This document shows positions 45,943 to 54,899 of a stretch of DNA of 64,000 bases, piece after piece. The notes beneath the pieces are model-generated. The model searched no databases. It was not told the DNA's origin and saw only the letters and a list, made by a program, of their open reading frames with translations. Made by a program: the position numbers and the translations under genes. How positions within the stretch are numbered: the stretch's first letter is position 1; every line of letters starts with the position of its first letter. This DNA comes from Scleroderma bovista. Taxonomy: Eukaryota > Basidiomycota > Agaricomycetes > Boletales > Sclerodermataceae. The DNA lies in NCBI GenBank assembly GCA_037178675.1, contig JAYMGJ010000001.1, positions 124,001-188,000 on the forward strand. Reading direction: 5' to 3'.

Positions 45943-46755
45943 CAGTGACTCCAAAAACCCTTTCCATAACTAACCCTAACAGCAGTGTGTGAAGCACACT
46001 GCCAAACACATAGAAAATGACACTAAGCTTTGGTGGAGTGGTAAATAGTACATGCTCTTGGCTACAATATTGCTCCCTAAGTCATGTGATTTCATTCACA
46101 CAGTCCAGAGATATGGGCATTTTAAATTGGTAACTAGGATCTCATTCAAAACAGTCTATAATTGCTATTGTTTGTTGATACAAACAAAGATACACATGTA
46201 ACCAATATGTCTGAGCTTAAAAAGGTTCACACACTTCTTTGTTTTCAACCACCATCTAGGAAGGGTAGAACACTTCTTAGAGCAAGGTTTAGATACAGCA
46301 GAAGGGCTGACACCTACTTGCTTGGCAATAGCTTCACCAGAATTGCCAGAGTCAAGCAAAGAGAGAATGGTGTTTTGTTGAGTAAGAGAGAGGGATCTGA
46401 CCATGATGGTGGTTGAAAACAAAGAAGTGTGTGAACCTTTTTAAGCTCAGACATATTGGTTACATGTGTATCTTTGTTTGTATCAACAAACAATAGCAAT
46501 TATAGACTGTTTTGAATGAGATCCTAGTTACCAATTGAAAAGTGAAAAAACCCTTTCCATGGACTTGCTGTTTTAAAATGCCCATATCTCTGGACTGTGT
46601 GAACAAAATCACATGACTTAGGGAGCAATATTGTAGCCAAGAGCATGTACTATTTACAACTCCACCAAAGCTTAGTGTCATTTTCTATGTGTTTGGCAGT
46701 GTGCTTCGCGCACTGCTGTTAGGGTTAGTTATGGAAAGGGTTTTTGGAGTCATTG
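45943..46755 (-). mobile_element. Tc1/mariner deletion derivative, 813 bp, TA-flanked
   Basis: The element begins CAGTGACTCC and ends with the near inverse (GGAGTCATTG), flanked by TA on both sides (45941-45942 and 46756-46757). Its arms, 45943-46256 and 46405-46755, are inverted copies of each other; the right arm carries about 35 extra bp. The 148-bp centre encodes only the N-terminal helix-turn-helix of a Tc1/mariner transposase on the minus strand. The TA duplication, CAG start and helix-turn-helix agree on the superfamily. It interrupts an exon of the gene at 45.1-47.9 kb. Confidence 0.85.
46257..46404 (-). pseudogene. Truncated Tc1/mariner transposase, helix-turn-helix only
   Basis: The frame from 46404 reads MVRSLSLTQQNTILSLLDSG, then NSGEAIAKQVGVSPSAVSK, then SKKCSTL. 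This is a typical N-terminal DNA-binding helix-turn-helix of fungal Tc1-like transposases (spacing L..LL..G.S..AIA...GVS...VS). The catalytic DD(E/D) domain is absent because the reading frame runs into the inverted arm. Such a product could at most bind the element ends; expression is unknown. Confidence 0.75.
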
Positions 46756-47958
46756 TAAAGCCAGAAAGTCCTTCTGTGAAAGCATGTTTTCAAGGCCCTG
46801 AAAGAAAGTCCATGCATCTGAATTCTTTGTGGGTGCATTGTAGCTACTGTCCTCCTCAACGATCACCATGATTATAACTACAAGGTGGGGGAGTCCCCGG
46901 ATATACTTCTTCAGTTTCTCGACAAGGTGCATCTTCTGCTCAGAGAAAGCACATTCTCCAATGAGAACGTACTGAGGATCATCATCTGTGGTGCCTTGGA
47001 TGTCCATCAATGATATCACCATGTCAGGTGTAAGCGAAGACCTTCCGACCAATAGATGGTAATTCATGTGTATGCAAGCACGGACGACATTTTGATCGTA
47101 AGGAATTTCGTCCAGCATCCTGGCAAGGGTGTGATTCAGGTCATCAAACAGTGCTTCATGTACAGGGGACACTAATTCAATGATCATGCTGTGGACATCT
47201 GTGTCGTACGTCAACCTGTGATGTCATTAGAACCGAACATTTTAACTCATTCAAATCAGGTCATTGCACCAAGCATTTGTGGAGATCGCCGACATATCCT
47301 CAATGATATGTGAAATTGTTTCATATTCATCCGGCCCAACATCTGGAAACACCTCCTGATTGATAGAAGTCTTATTTGGTGTCTGCCAAATAATGACTGA
47401 CCTTCAACACTTCCTCTATGTTAGCTTTGGCAATGTAACCTAGAATACTCTTGCAGATATCTTCAGGTCATGATTTAGCTACAGTAAGATACAAACTTCT
47501 GAAGTTTGAAAAATGGGAATTACCTTTGTTGAGATTCTTGGAAGTATCGTGACCAGTGGCCTCCTTGAGAAGGGCATCCCACTGACCAAAGCCAACCTTC
47601 TCTCCAGTTTGGCTTGCAGTGTTGTGGGGACATTTGAGGGAAATAGGAGTGCCAGCTGCTTCCTGAGCGCCATGCAAACCCGTAGATTGAGTTGTGGACA
47701 CCAGATAAGGAGATTCTTCAGTGGTTCGCACAGATAAGGAGTTGGGGGATGAGATTGAATGGATGGCTTTGGGTCTCTCAGGCTTGATGGTGTTGTATAT
47801 CGTCTGGGTTGTACCTCTGGCCCTTTGGAATGGTGAAGACCGAGCCTCACGAAGTTGAGGCTGCTGAACACGACTTTGGATCCCATTTGTATAGCTTCGG
47901 GTCATCATTGGTGGGGAATGGCTGTAATAGGTGCCATCGACTACAGCTGTAGAATGCA

Positions 47959-48724
47959 CACTGCAAGCATTTGTGGATGTTTTGTGACAAAACATTGTAA
48001 AAAAATAGAAGAAAGAGATACTCTTTTATTTGCAATTTTGTTTAACACAAAAGACAAATATTATACAGCATAATCTTTGTCATTTTTATCTCAAGACATG
48101 GTTTGAGACTATTTCTTATGTCAGGGCAGTAAAAAATTTAATCTTTTTCTTCTGCCTATCCTTTGCAAAACAAAATGGAGAAAACACAATATAACTTTCC
48201 TTGTATTTAGGGACTAAAAACCATAATGTTCTGTGAAAAAATATTGTGAATCACATACACTATATACTTAACAAAAAAAGCCTATAATCACAAGGTATAT
48301 CCTAATAAATGCTACTCTAAATAAACATCCCTTGTTCTGGCCATAAACATTACATGCATAACATCATTTTATTGCACAAATCATTTTAAAAAAAACTCAA
48401 CATGTTTATGGCCAAAACATTACATGCATAACATCATTTTATTGCACAAATCATCTTTAAAAAAACTCAACATGTTTATGGCCAAAACATGGAGAATGCA
48501 TTTTCAATGTTTTTTGTTGAAAAATGATATGGATACCTGTGAGACCTGACTATCTAAACATGGACTGCCTCAAACATGGTGGTGAGGAAGACACCTAGGT
48601 AGCTAGTGGAATAGTGATTGTTGTTATGCTGGTGGGTGGGGCTGTTGACATTTGTCAACAGGGGTGGTGGCAGTGGTGGTGCTGGTGTCAGGTGTCATTG
48701 TTGTGCTGGTGCTGGAGGGACCAT
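47959..48724. repeat. Left inverted arm, with an internal duplication
   Basis: This arm is about 70 bp longer than the right arm. The phrase 'acattacatgcataacatca' followed by 'ttttattgcacaaatcat' and 'aactcaacatgtttatggcc' occurs twice in tandem here (about 48349-48485) and once in the right arm (about 51308-51390). The duplication therefore happened after the arms formed, or was lost on the other side. Confidence 0.75.
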
Positions 48725-51070
48725 AGTTGTCATGCTGGTAGTGGGTAGGGCTGTTAAGTTGTCATTGCCTGGCTGGTGAGGCTTGTATATGCTGCAATAC
48801 AATCATTTGTACCAAATATTGTTGCAGATGGAGGTGATGCTTACCCTCTGAAGAACCTCTGATGGATCTCCCCACAATGTTGTCAATCTTACTTGATAGA
48901 CCCAATAGACTGGTGGGAGGGATGTGATACCCTCAGTGCACCTTTCTCACAATGTTGATTGGGCCCAATAGACTTCTGTCAGGGGCTCTCAACCATTTCA
49001 GGAATTGGCATTGGAAGAGGGCATATATTAGGTACATTGTCAGGTACACAAAAATTATTATATCTAAAGACCATGGGAACACAAACAAACTGCTGCCAAG
49101 GGTGGTGCCATGCCACTGGTGTGTTACTGATCTTTCCTCAAGAGATCTGGGGGTCAGGCATTGGCCTAGCATTAAGGCCAAGGTGCTATGTAGCATAGTT
49201 GTGCTTCCCAAAGATTAGAAAGGCTGAACAAATACTTAAGCATGAGACTGAAGGGTATGGTCAAAGACTGACTTAGTATGAGTGCAGACACAGTGAGGGG
49301 AAAAGGCATATGGTAAGAGTTCTCAAGATTGATTTAGCCATTGGCATTAAAGCTCCATGAAAAACTCTAGCTGGGAGTTATTGATGCAACTCTGAGGTGT
49401 CCTGAGATCTTTCAAAGGCATGTGGCATCTCTCATCCTGCATGTTGTGGCCACCCACATGATGACAACAATGATGGCAGTGGCCAGCCAACACCGCTATG
49501 ACAAAAACCAACTTATGTGTTAATGTCAATGGCTCAACCACCTGTGAGCATGATGGCAAGTGCCAACACTACTCACTACAAACAACACCACTACTGTCCA
49601 TGGCCATTGATGTGGACAGCCTGACCACCACATGAGCATGCCAAGCATGAGTGCCACCACAGCTTATTGCTGATGACACCACTGCCCCAGCTATCAATAG
49701 AGTTCAGCACCACGATGACCATTGACATCTTTCAGCCCTGAGTTATTGACATGTTAATACTAACTAGTTAATAACGTGGGAGTTTTTCATGGAGCCATAA
49801 TTGGCATTGTCCTCATGGTGAAGTAATGAGTAATGACTACAACTTGCTAACTCTGATGAGAAGTATAGTATTCACAATCACACTCAGTTAGGGAGTGGTA
49901 CAGGTCAACTCATGGGTGTCACCAGTCCTGACAGAACCCATGATCTGGCCAGGTTGCCAGTTATCTATATCCACAATCATGGCTACATGCCCACACCACC
50001 AATATCACAGGTTACATCCACATCCACAGCCTTCTCCAGACAATTTTCAAATAACTCCAGATGTATTTCAGATTGAGCAGATACAGGACAAGCATAGACA
50101 AAAGTCTGGTAATACTCATTATGGGAGACTGATATTAGACATATTTTCCACACTATTTTTAGAAAGTCAGGTCTCACAGATATCCATATCAACACATGTG
50201 ATTTTTAAACCAAAAACATGAAAAATGCATTCTCCATGTTTTGGCCATAAACAGGACCATTAGTCATGTTATCGCTGTTGACAGCATTGTCTGGCATGTG
50301 TGGGCTTTGGTGATGTTGTGACTCATCACCATCATCATTGATGTAGTACCAGGTACATGGGCATGGATGGATGTGCCTGGTGTACTACAAATATGTATGT
50401 TTGTGTTGCTGTTGATGAACCTCAGTGAACATGTCATACTCCAAAAAACACAGCCCTCACTGAGTCAGTTCATCCCTAGAAACTCCCTTGCCAACATACT
50501 CTATGTCATCACCTGCCTCATCTGCATCACCCCCCCACACCAGCTGGCATCAAGGACCTTTTGGCCAAGATCGTGACAACCAGCTCTTAGTTAACTAACA
50601 ACTGGCCTTCCAGCAGCAACCATTGCAGTGAACTTCCATAATCTTATTTGCCAGCTGTCATGATTCACACCATGTCTGTCCATGTATCTGATATCCCTTG
50701 TGCCCTCCACATGATGAAGATGTTGATGGCCCCACCAGCCAGGCAATGACAACTTAACAGCCCTACCCACCACCAGCATGACAACTATGTTGGAAAATTT
50801 TTTTTTGGGTTGCTACCAGTTGTAAGCAATTGCAACTCCTAAATGTACAGGTGCCTTGCAATACTACCCGAAATTTACTGTAAGTAACTTGGAATACCAG
50901 TCCAAATGAGGTTGCAATCAGGTTAGAATTTGGTTCCAAGCAATGGGCCTGAAATTGCAGCCCAATTTTTCCATTATAGTAAGGTGCCAAGCAAAAAATA
51001 TGTAAATAAATGAGTCTAAATGGTGTCTAAATATGGTATGATTGCAACGGGGTGTTTGAAACTTCCGACA
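48725..51070. other. Centre of the CACTG element: no recognised gene
   Basis: CpG-poor sequence with short open frames on both strands. The frames near 48933-49218 are open on both strands at once and show no motif. The region includes a captured minisatellite unit (50507-50575). Confidence 0.4.
50507..50575 (-). repeat. Single captured unit of the Plavaka minisatellite
   Basis: Its reverse complement reads ttggccaaaaggtccttgat, then gccagctggtgtgggggggt, then gatgcagatgaggcagg. It matches the long unit of the 2290-3380 array base for base except at CpG sites: gaCGcc became gaTGcc, gaCGcag became gaTGcag, and gCGggt became gCAggt. Confidence 0.75.
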
Positions 51071-51767
51071 TATGGTCCCTCCAGCACTAGCACAACAATG
51101 ACACCTGACACCAGCCCCACCACTGCCACCACCTCCATTGACAAATGTCAACAGCCCCACCCACCAGCATAACAACAATCACTATTCCACTAGCTACCTA
51201 GGTGTCTTCCTCACCACCATGTTTGAGGCAGTCCATGTTTAGATAGTCAGGTCTCACAGGTATCCATATCATTTTTCAACAAAAAACATTGAAAATGCAT
51301 TCTCCATGTTTTGGCCATAAACATGTTGAGTTTTTTTAAAGATGATTTGTGCAATAAAATGATGTTATGCATGTAATGTTTATGGCCAGAACAAGGGATG
51401 TTTATTTAGAGTAGCATTTATTAGGATATACCTTGTGATTATAGGCTTTTTTTGTTAAGTATATAGTGTATGTGATTCACAATATTTTTTCACAGAACAT
51501 TATGGTTTTTAGTCCCTAAATACAAGGAAAGTTATATTGTGTTTTCTCCATTTTGTTTTGCAAAGGATAGGCAGAAGAAAAAGATTAAATTTTTTACTGC
51601 CCTGACATAAGAAATAGTCTCAAACCATGTCTTGAGATAAAAATGACAAAGATTATGCTGTATAATATTTGTCTTTTGTGTTAAACAAAATTGCAAATAA
51701 AAGAGTATCTCTTTCTTCTATTTTTTTACAATGTTTTGTCACAAAACATCCACAAATGCTTGCAGTG
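51071..51767. repeat. Right inverted arm of the CACTG element
   Basis: Inverted copy of 47959-48724 with only scattered mismatches and one copy of the internal phrase that is doubled on the left. The end at 51767 is followed by the 3-bp duplication gca. Confidence 0.8.
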
Positions 51768-51770
51768 GCA

Positions 51771-52870
51771 TGTAGATTTCTACGATGAAGTGGAACCTGG
51801 GCAGATGTCCATGCTACAATTGGTGCTGCCCATCTGTGAATATCACCGTGTGAATGATGCATTAACGTTGGATTGAGCTGATTCGACCTGTTGAAAGCCA
51901 AATATGAATTTGGAAGTTGGAAGTTGGAACAGTGCTGATAAGCAGTTCCCAGGGCCCAGGCTGGATCTTGTTCTGTTGAGTACATACTACATACTACATA
52001 CTACAAATGCCCACATCCTTGGCACCCCCTTTTCCTCCTGCCTCCTCTTCTCAGCATTTGCCTCCTCTCTTTGTCTTTTCTCCTCCTCCTCCTTCTGCTT
52101 CTCCACCTGGGCAGTTCACTCTTCTTCTCGTGTGTCCCACTCCTCCACCTCCTTGTTCCGCTCCCCCACTTCTTCATTCTGCCCCTCTGGTCTGCTCATG
52201 TCCACTGCGTTGTTGCCTCCATTTCCCTCACCTGTTTGGCTGGGTATACTCTGCAGCTGCCTCATCTGTACCAAGGTTGAATGGTACATTGAGCGTGTCA
52301 AGGCCACCATGGGGGAAATAGTCTGAAAGACTCTGGTGAATTATTCTGGCATGGAATGTGGAGGTGATCAATGAGAGATAGAAATGGATGAGAAGAACAG
52401 TGGGTGAAAGGATGTGGCCACAAGTCCCTAACTCAAACCTTCCAGACATGGGAAGGAATGTGGGGAGTATTGGAACATTATCCTTTGTAAATCCCTGTAG
52501 GAGGTTTATAACTAGACAAGAAATGAAGCCACGCACCGCGTATGGTCTGCATACTTTTTGCTGCTGGATAAGGAGCCAGTGGCAAGAAACGCACTGGAAG
52601 CATACATCATCTTCTACGAGGGTGGCCCGATGCTCTGCAGGGACCTGAATGCATTTCAAACACATAGTGTGCAGGCAGTCATCGCACTTGTAGAGGAAGC
52701 TGCCATCCTGGCACAGATAACAAAACTAGTATATCTTAGTCCTGGGGGGAAATCAAGAGAAAAATGTACTTACCAGTATCTTGGGTGGCTTCCCAGCTGT
52801 TACCTTATCTGCACACCGTCGGAGGGGAGGGACACAAATAATTGGCATTACTGGTGGAGCGCCTGCTTGT
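51771..52870 (-). pseudogene. PHD-like cysteine-rich protein relic
   Basis: On the minus strand, after a GT-AG intron, the frame reads CYLCQDGSFLYKCDDCLHTM, then CLKCIQVP, then CFQCVSCHWLL (about 52570-52730). This PHD-like spacing of C-x2-C pairs belongs to a multicopy Agaricomycete family. A later part reads NVPILPTFLP, TVLLIHFYLS, SLSDYFPHGGLDTLNVPFNLG (52240-52480), also in family order. Downstream the frame turns into a glutamate/arginine-rich coiled coil (about 52000-52220). Frames change between the pieces, so the gene is decayed. The start is not found. It lies directly upstream of the CACTG element; whether it was fused to the gene at 45-48 kb before that insertion cannot be told. 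Confidence 0.5.
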
Positions 52871-53369
52871 AACGGACCATGACTTTTTATCTTATCTAAT
52901 CTGTGATTAGATGACATCCTAACTTATCAGACCTGTATGCAACCTGATTACAACCTGTAAGCAGCCTGTATACAACCTGGAACGCTATATGTAGCCTAGT
53001 CCCTTGCCTCATGTATGTCTTCTGGTAGCCATACCTACACCCTTGATGTCATACCACTACCTACATACATGCTGTAGTCTCATGTATACCTCATGCCTGG
53101 TGCATGCTCTGTAGTATATGTACTGGTGAATCCAGCACCCTGGAGCTCTCCATTTGAGCTCTCTTTGGGTTTATGCTCTAAGACTCAACTCCTATCCCTC
53201 CTCGGAGCTTGTGTGATAGTTCTTTGGGCTTGTCCCTTAGGGTTGTCTCACTGCTGCTCTTGCATTTCTGCATAGCTCTGGGATGGAGATATGATTTGCA
53301 GTTCCACCTGCAGACTTTTTGGCAGTTTGTCTCATATGCATCAGCAACTTGACAAATTTTCTGAAGAAC
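52871..53369. other. No gene; short local repeats
   Basis: Contains several copies of 'acaacctg(t)' and 'cagcctgtatacaacctg' near 52930-52980. The remainder is ordinary non-coding sequence with few CpG. Confidence 0.4.
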
Positions 53370-54260
53370 TGAAAAAATCTGAAAATCTGAGATCAGACAT
53401 TCTCAGACATTTTCAGACCAGCAGTCAGTCAGTAATTCAGAATTTGCCCTTCTGATATCAGTTCAGCAGTTACACAGACCTTCAGTTATTTTCAGGTCAG
53501 CAGTTTTTCATATATTCAGACTGTCAGAATATGTCAGTTATTTTCAGTTCAGCAGTCCAGCAGTCACAGAGAACACAAGAATTTATCAGATAATGTCAGC
53601 CCAACAGTTATTTTTAGTTCAGCAGTTTAGCAGTTACACAGAACACCATAATTTATCAGATAATGTCAGCCTAACAGTTGTCCAGCAAGGCAGCATATCA
53701 GATTGCCAGTAATTCTCAGATAGTATCAGATAGTCAGTTATTTGCAGTCAAACAGTTTAATAGAACATCAGACCCTCTCAGTGTATCAGTAATTTCCAGT
53801 ACCTCAGTCTCTCAAATGATCAGACCATCAGTTATTTTCAGCCCATCATTTCTTCAGACTCTCAGAGTGTCAGTAGTTATCAGTTTAATAGTTTCTCAGA
53901 CTGTCAGTAGTTTTTAGCTTACTAGTTTTCCAGACTGTCAGACTATCAGTAGTTATCAGTTTAATAGCTGTCCAGGACTATCAGACTATTAGTAATTCTC
54001 AACTTACCAGTTTTTCAGATTGTCAGATTGTCAGTAGTTCTCAGCTTACCAGTTTTCCAGACTGTCAGACTATCAGTAATTCTTAGCTTACCAGTTTCTC
54101 TGATTGTCAGTAGTTCTGAGCTTACTAGTTTCTCAGACTGTCAGACTATCAGTAATGCTTAGCTTACCAGTTTCTCTGATTGTCAGTAGTTCTGAGCTTA
54201 CTAGTTTCTCAGACTCTCAGATCATCAATTTCTCTGATTTATCCAGATTTTCACAAACTC
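53370..54260. repeat. TCAG-rich tandem array, units near 38 and 76 bp
   Basis: From about 53940 to 54220 a 76-bp unit built of two related halves is clear: 'cagtagttctgagcttacta' then 'gtttctcagactgtcagac' and 'tatcagtaatgcttagctta' then 'ccagtttctctgattgt'. Upstream, to 53370, the same words are more diverged. The 'tcag' core recurs every 8-20 bp throughout. No gene lies in it. Confidence 0.75.
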
Positions 54261-54299
54261 AGTAAAAAACCACCATCAACAATGCAAATCAATAAGCAA

Positions 54300-54600
54300 C
54301 TAAACACTATTCAGAGTCCTGTTCAATGCATCTAGCCCTTCCAGATGGCCTCCTCAACTGGGCCACCACAGCATCCAAAGTAGGCTGAGGATGATAAGCC
54401 CCCCTGAACTTTGCAGCAGCTGTCAAAATCTTCTTCCACTGATTACCAGAAAGATGATCAACAGATTCCATCACCTCATTAGTAGCAAACCCCCAGACTT
54501 TTCAACTAAACCTTTGATGGGCCTTGTGTGGTGGAGCATACTCTCCTGTTGACCATGCTCGAAAAGCTTTCTCAACCTGTCAATGCATTAGTTGTGATGT
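54300..54600 (-). pseudogene. Short remnant of a multicopy hypothetical gene
   Basis: The minus strand reads VEKAFRAWSTGEYAPPHKAH, then KVWGFATNEVMESVDHLSGN, then QWKKILTAAAKFRGA and PSGRARCIEQDSE. The words hold together as protein with a stop or frame change between the first two. I recall similar C-terminal pieces in Agaricomycete multicopy proteins but cannot name the family. Confidence 0.35.
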
Positions 54601-54610
54601 AAATAGACAG

Positions 54611-54690
54611 TGTGCGCCTAAGTGAGGGAAGAGGTCAGAACAACCAACAACCAACACCAAATGACAACAAAAAGTGAGTGGTGGTCTTCC
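54611..54690 (-). repeat. Terminal piece of a family A LTR, cut by gypsy B
   Basis: The reverse complement matches 1423-1500, including the ...TTAGGCGCACA end, and stops exactly at cttcc where the gypsy B LTR begins. The target site of gypsy B was therefore inside this LTR; cttcc (54686-54690) would be the expected 5-bp duplication, but the other side of gypsy B is lost. Confidence 0.75.
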
Positions 54691-54883
54691 TGTAAGGGTG
54701 CCCTTAGGGGTCACCCATATTTGTTTACTTATGTAATACTTCCTTTCCTATTTAATTGCTTCTTGTTATGTAATATAAGACTTACTTCTTATTATCCTAC
54801 ATACTCAAAGAATACACATTGGTCGTGTTCTGTGTTGAGTGAGGATCAGAGAAGCTACCAACCACCTTAAACTTTTTTGAACA
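54691..54883 (+). repeat. 5' LTR of gypsy element B
   Basis: Starts TGTAAGGGTGCC and ends TTTTGAACA just before gag. Its left edge is fixed by the interrupted family A LTR. It is short (193 bp) and T-rich. The right edge is a choice based on the ACA end and the gag ATG at 54891/54900; a standard primer-binding site is not obvious. Confidence 0.55.
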
Positions 54884-54899
54884 TCCATCTATGTATTCA

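Larger units (their letters stand above)
45140..47908 (-). pseudogene. Multicopy Agaricomycete hypothetical gene, split by a mariner derivative
   Basis: Starts at 47908 (MMTRSYTNGIQ), with a basic/serine-rich N-terminus and VGFGQWDALLKEATGHD. A C-terminal region follows with VGPDEYETISHIIEDMSAIS, YDTDVHSMIIELVSPVHEAL, HMNYHLLVGRSSLTPDMVIS, a YVLIGECAFSEQ block and LVVIIMVIVEEDSSYNAPT. After the 813-bp insertion at 45943-46755 it continues GQPLRLGSPIMVGGHTWCHI, YYVWVRQPGDGPIDL, MGDVEAMLGMG and HQRYHWWLEHV. Removing the insertion and one TA joins FLAL to CPDAGQ in frame, so the gene was whole before. The stop may be at 45227-45229, or at 45140-45142 if a GTAAGT intron is used. I know this as a recurrent family of unknown function in mushroom genomes. 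Apart from the insertion no clear stop was seen in the C-terminal half. Confidence 0.6.
47959..51767. mobile_element. Long-inverted-arm DNA element with CACTG ends, 3809 bp
   Basis: The left end CACTGCAAGCATTTGTGGAT (47959 on) is exactly inverted at the right end (to 51767). The flanks carry the same 3 bp, gca, at 47956-47958 and 51768-51770. Inverted arms run 47959-48724 and 51071-51767. A 3-bp duplication and CACT(G) ends suggest the CACTA superfamily, though foldback-type elements are an alternative. The 2.3-kb centre has no transposase that I can recognise. It inserted about 50 bp upstream of the gene starting at 47908. Confidence 0.7.

Noticed and set aside
48933..49218. Open frames on both strands in the centre of the CACTG element as a possible transposase
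   Set aside because: Opposite-strand frames are equally open, neither has a transposase motif, and the length is under 95 residues.
51771..52870. PHD-like relic and the gene at 45.1-47.9 kb as one gene split by the CACTG element
   Set aside because: Joining the flanks after removing the element gives no continuous family-like frame across the junction, so a single gene is not supported.
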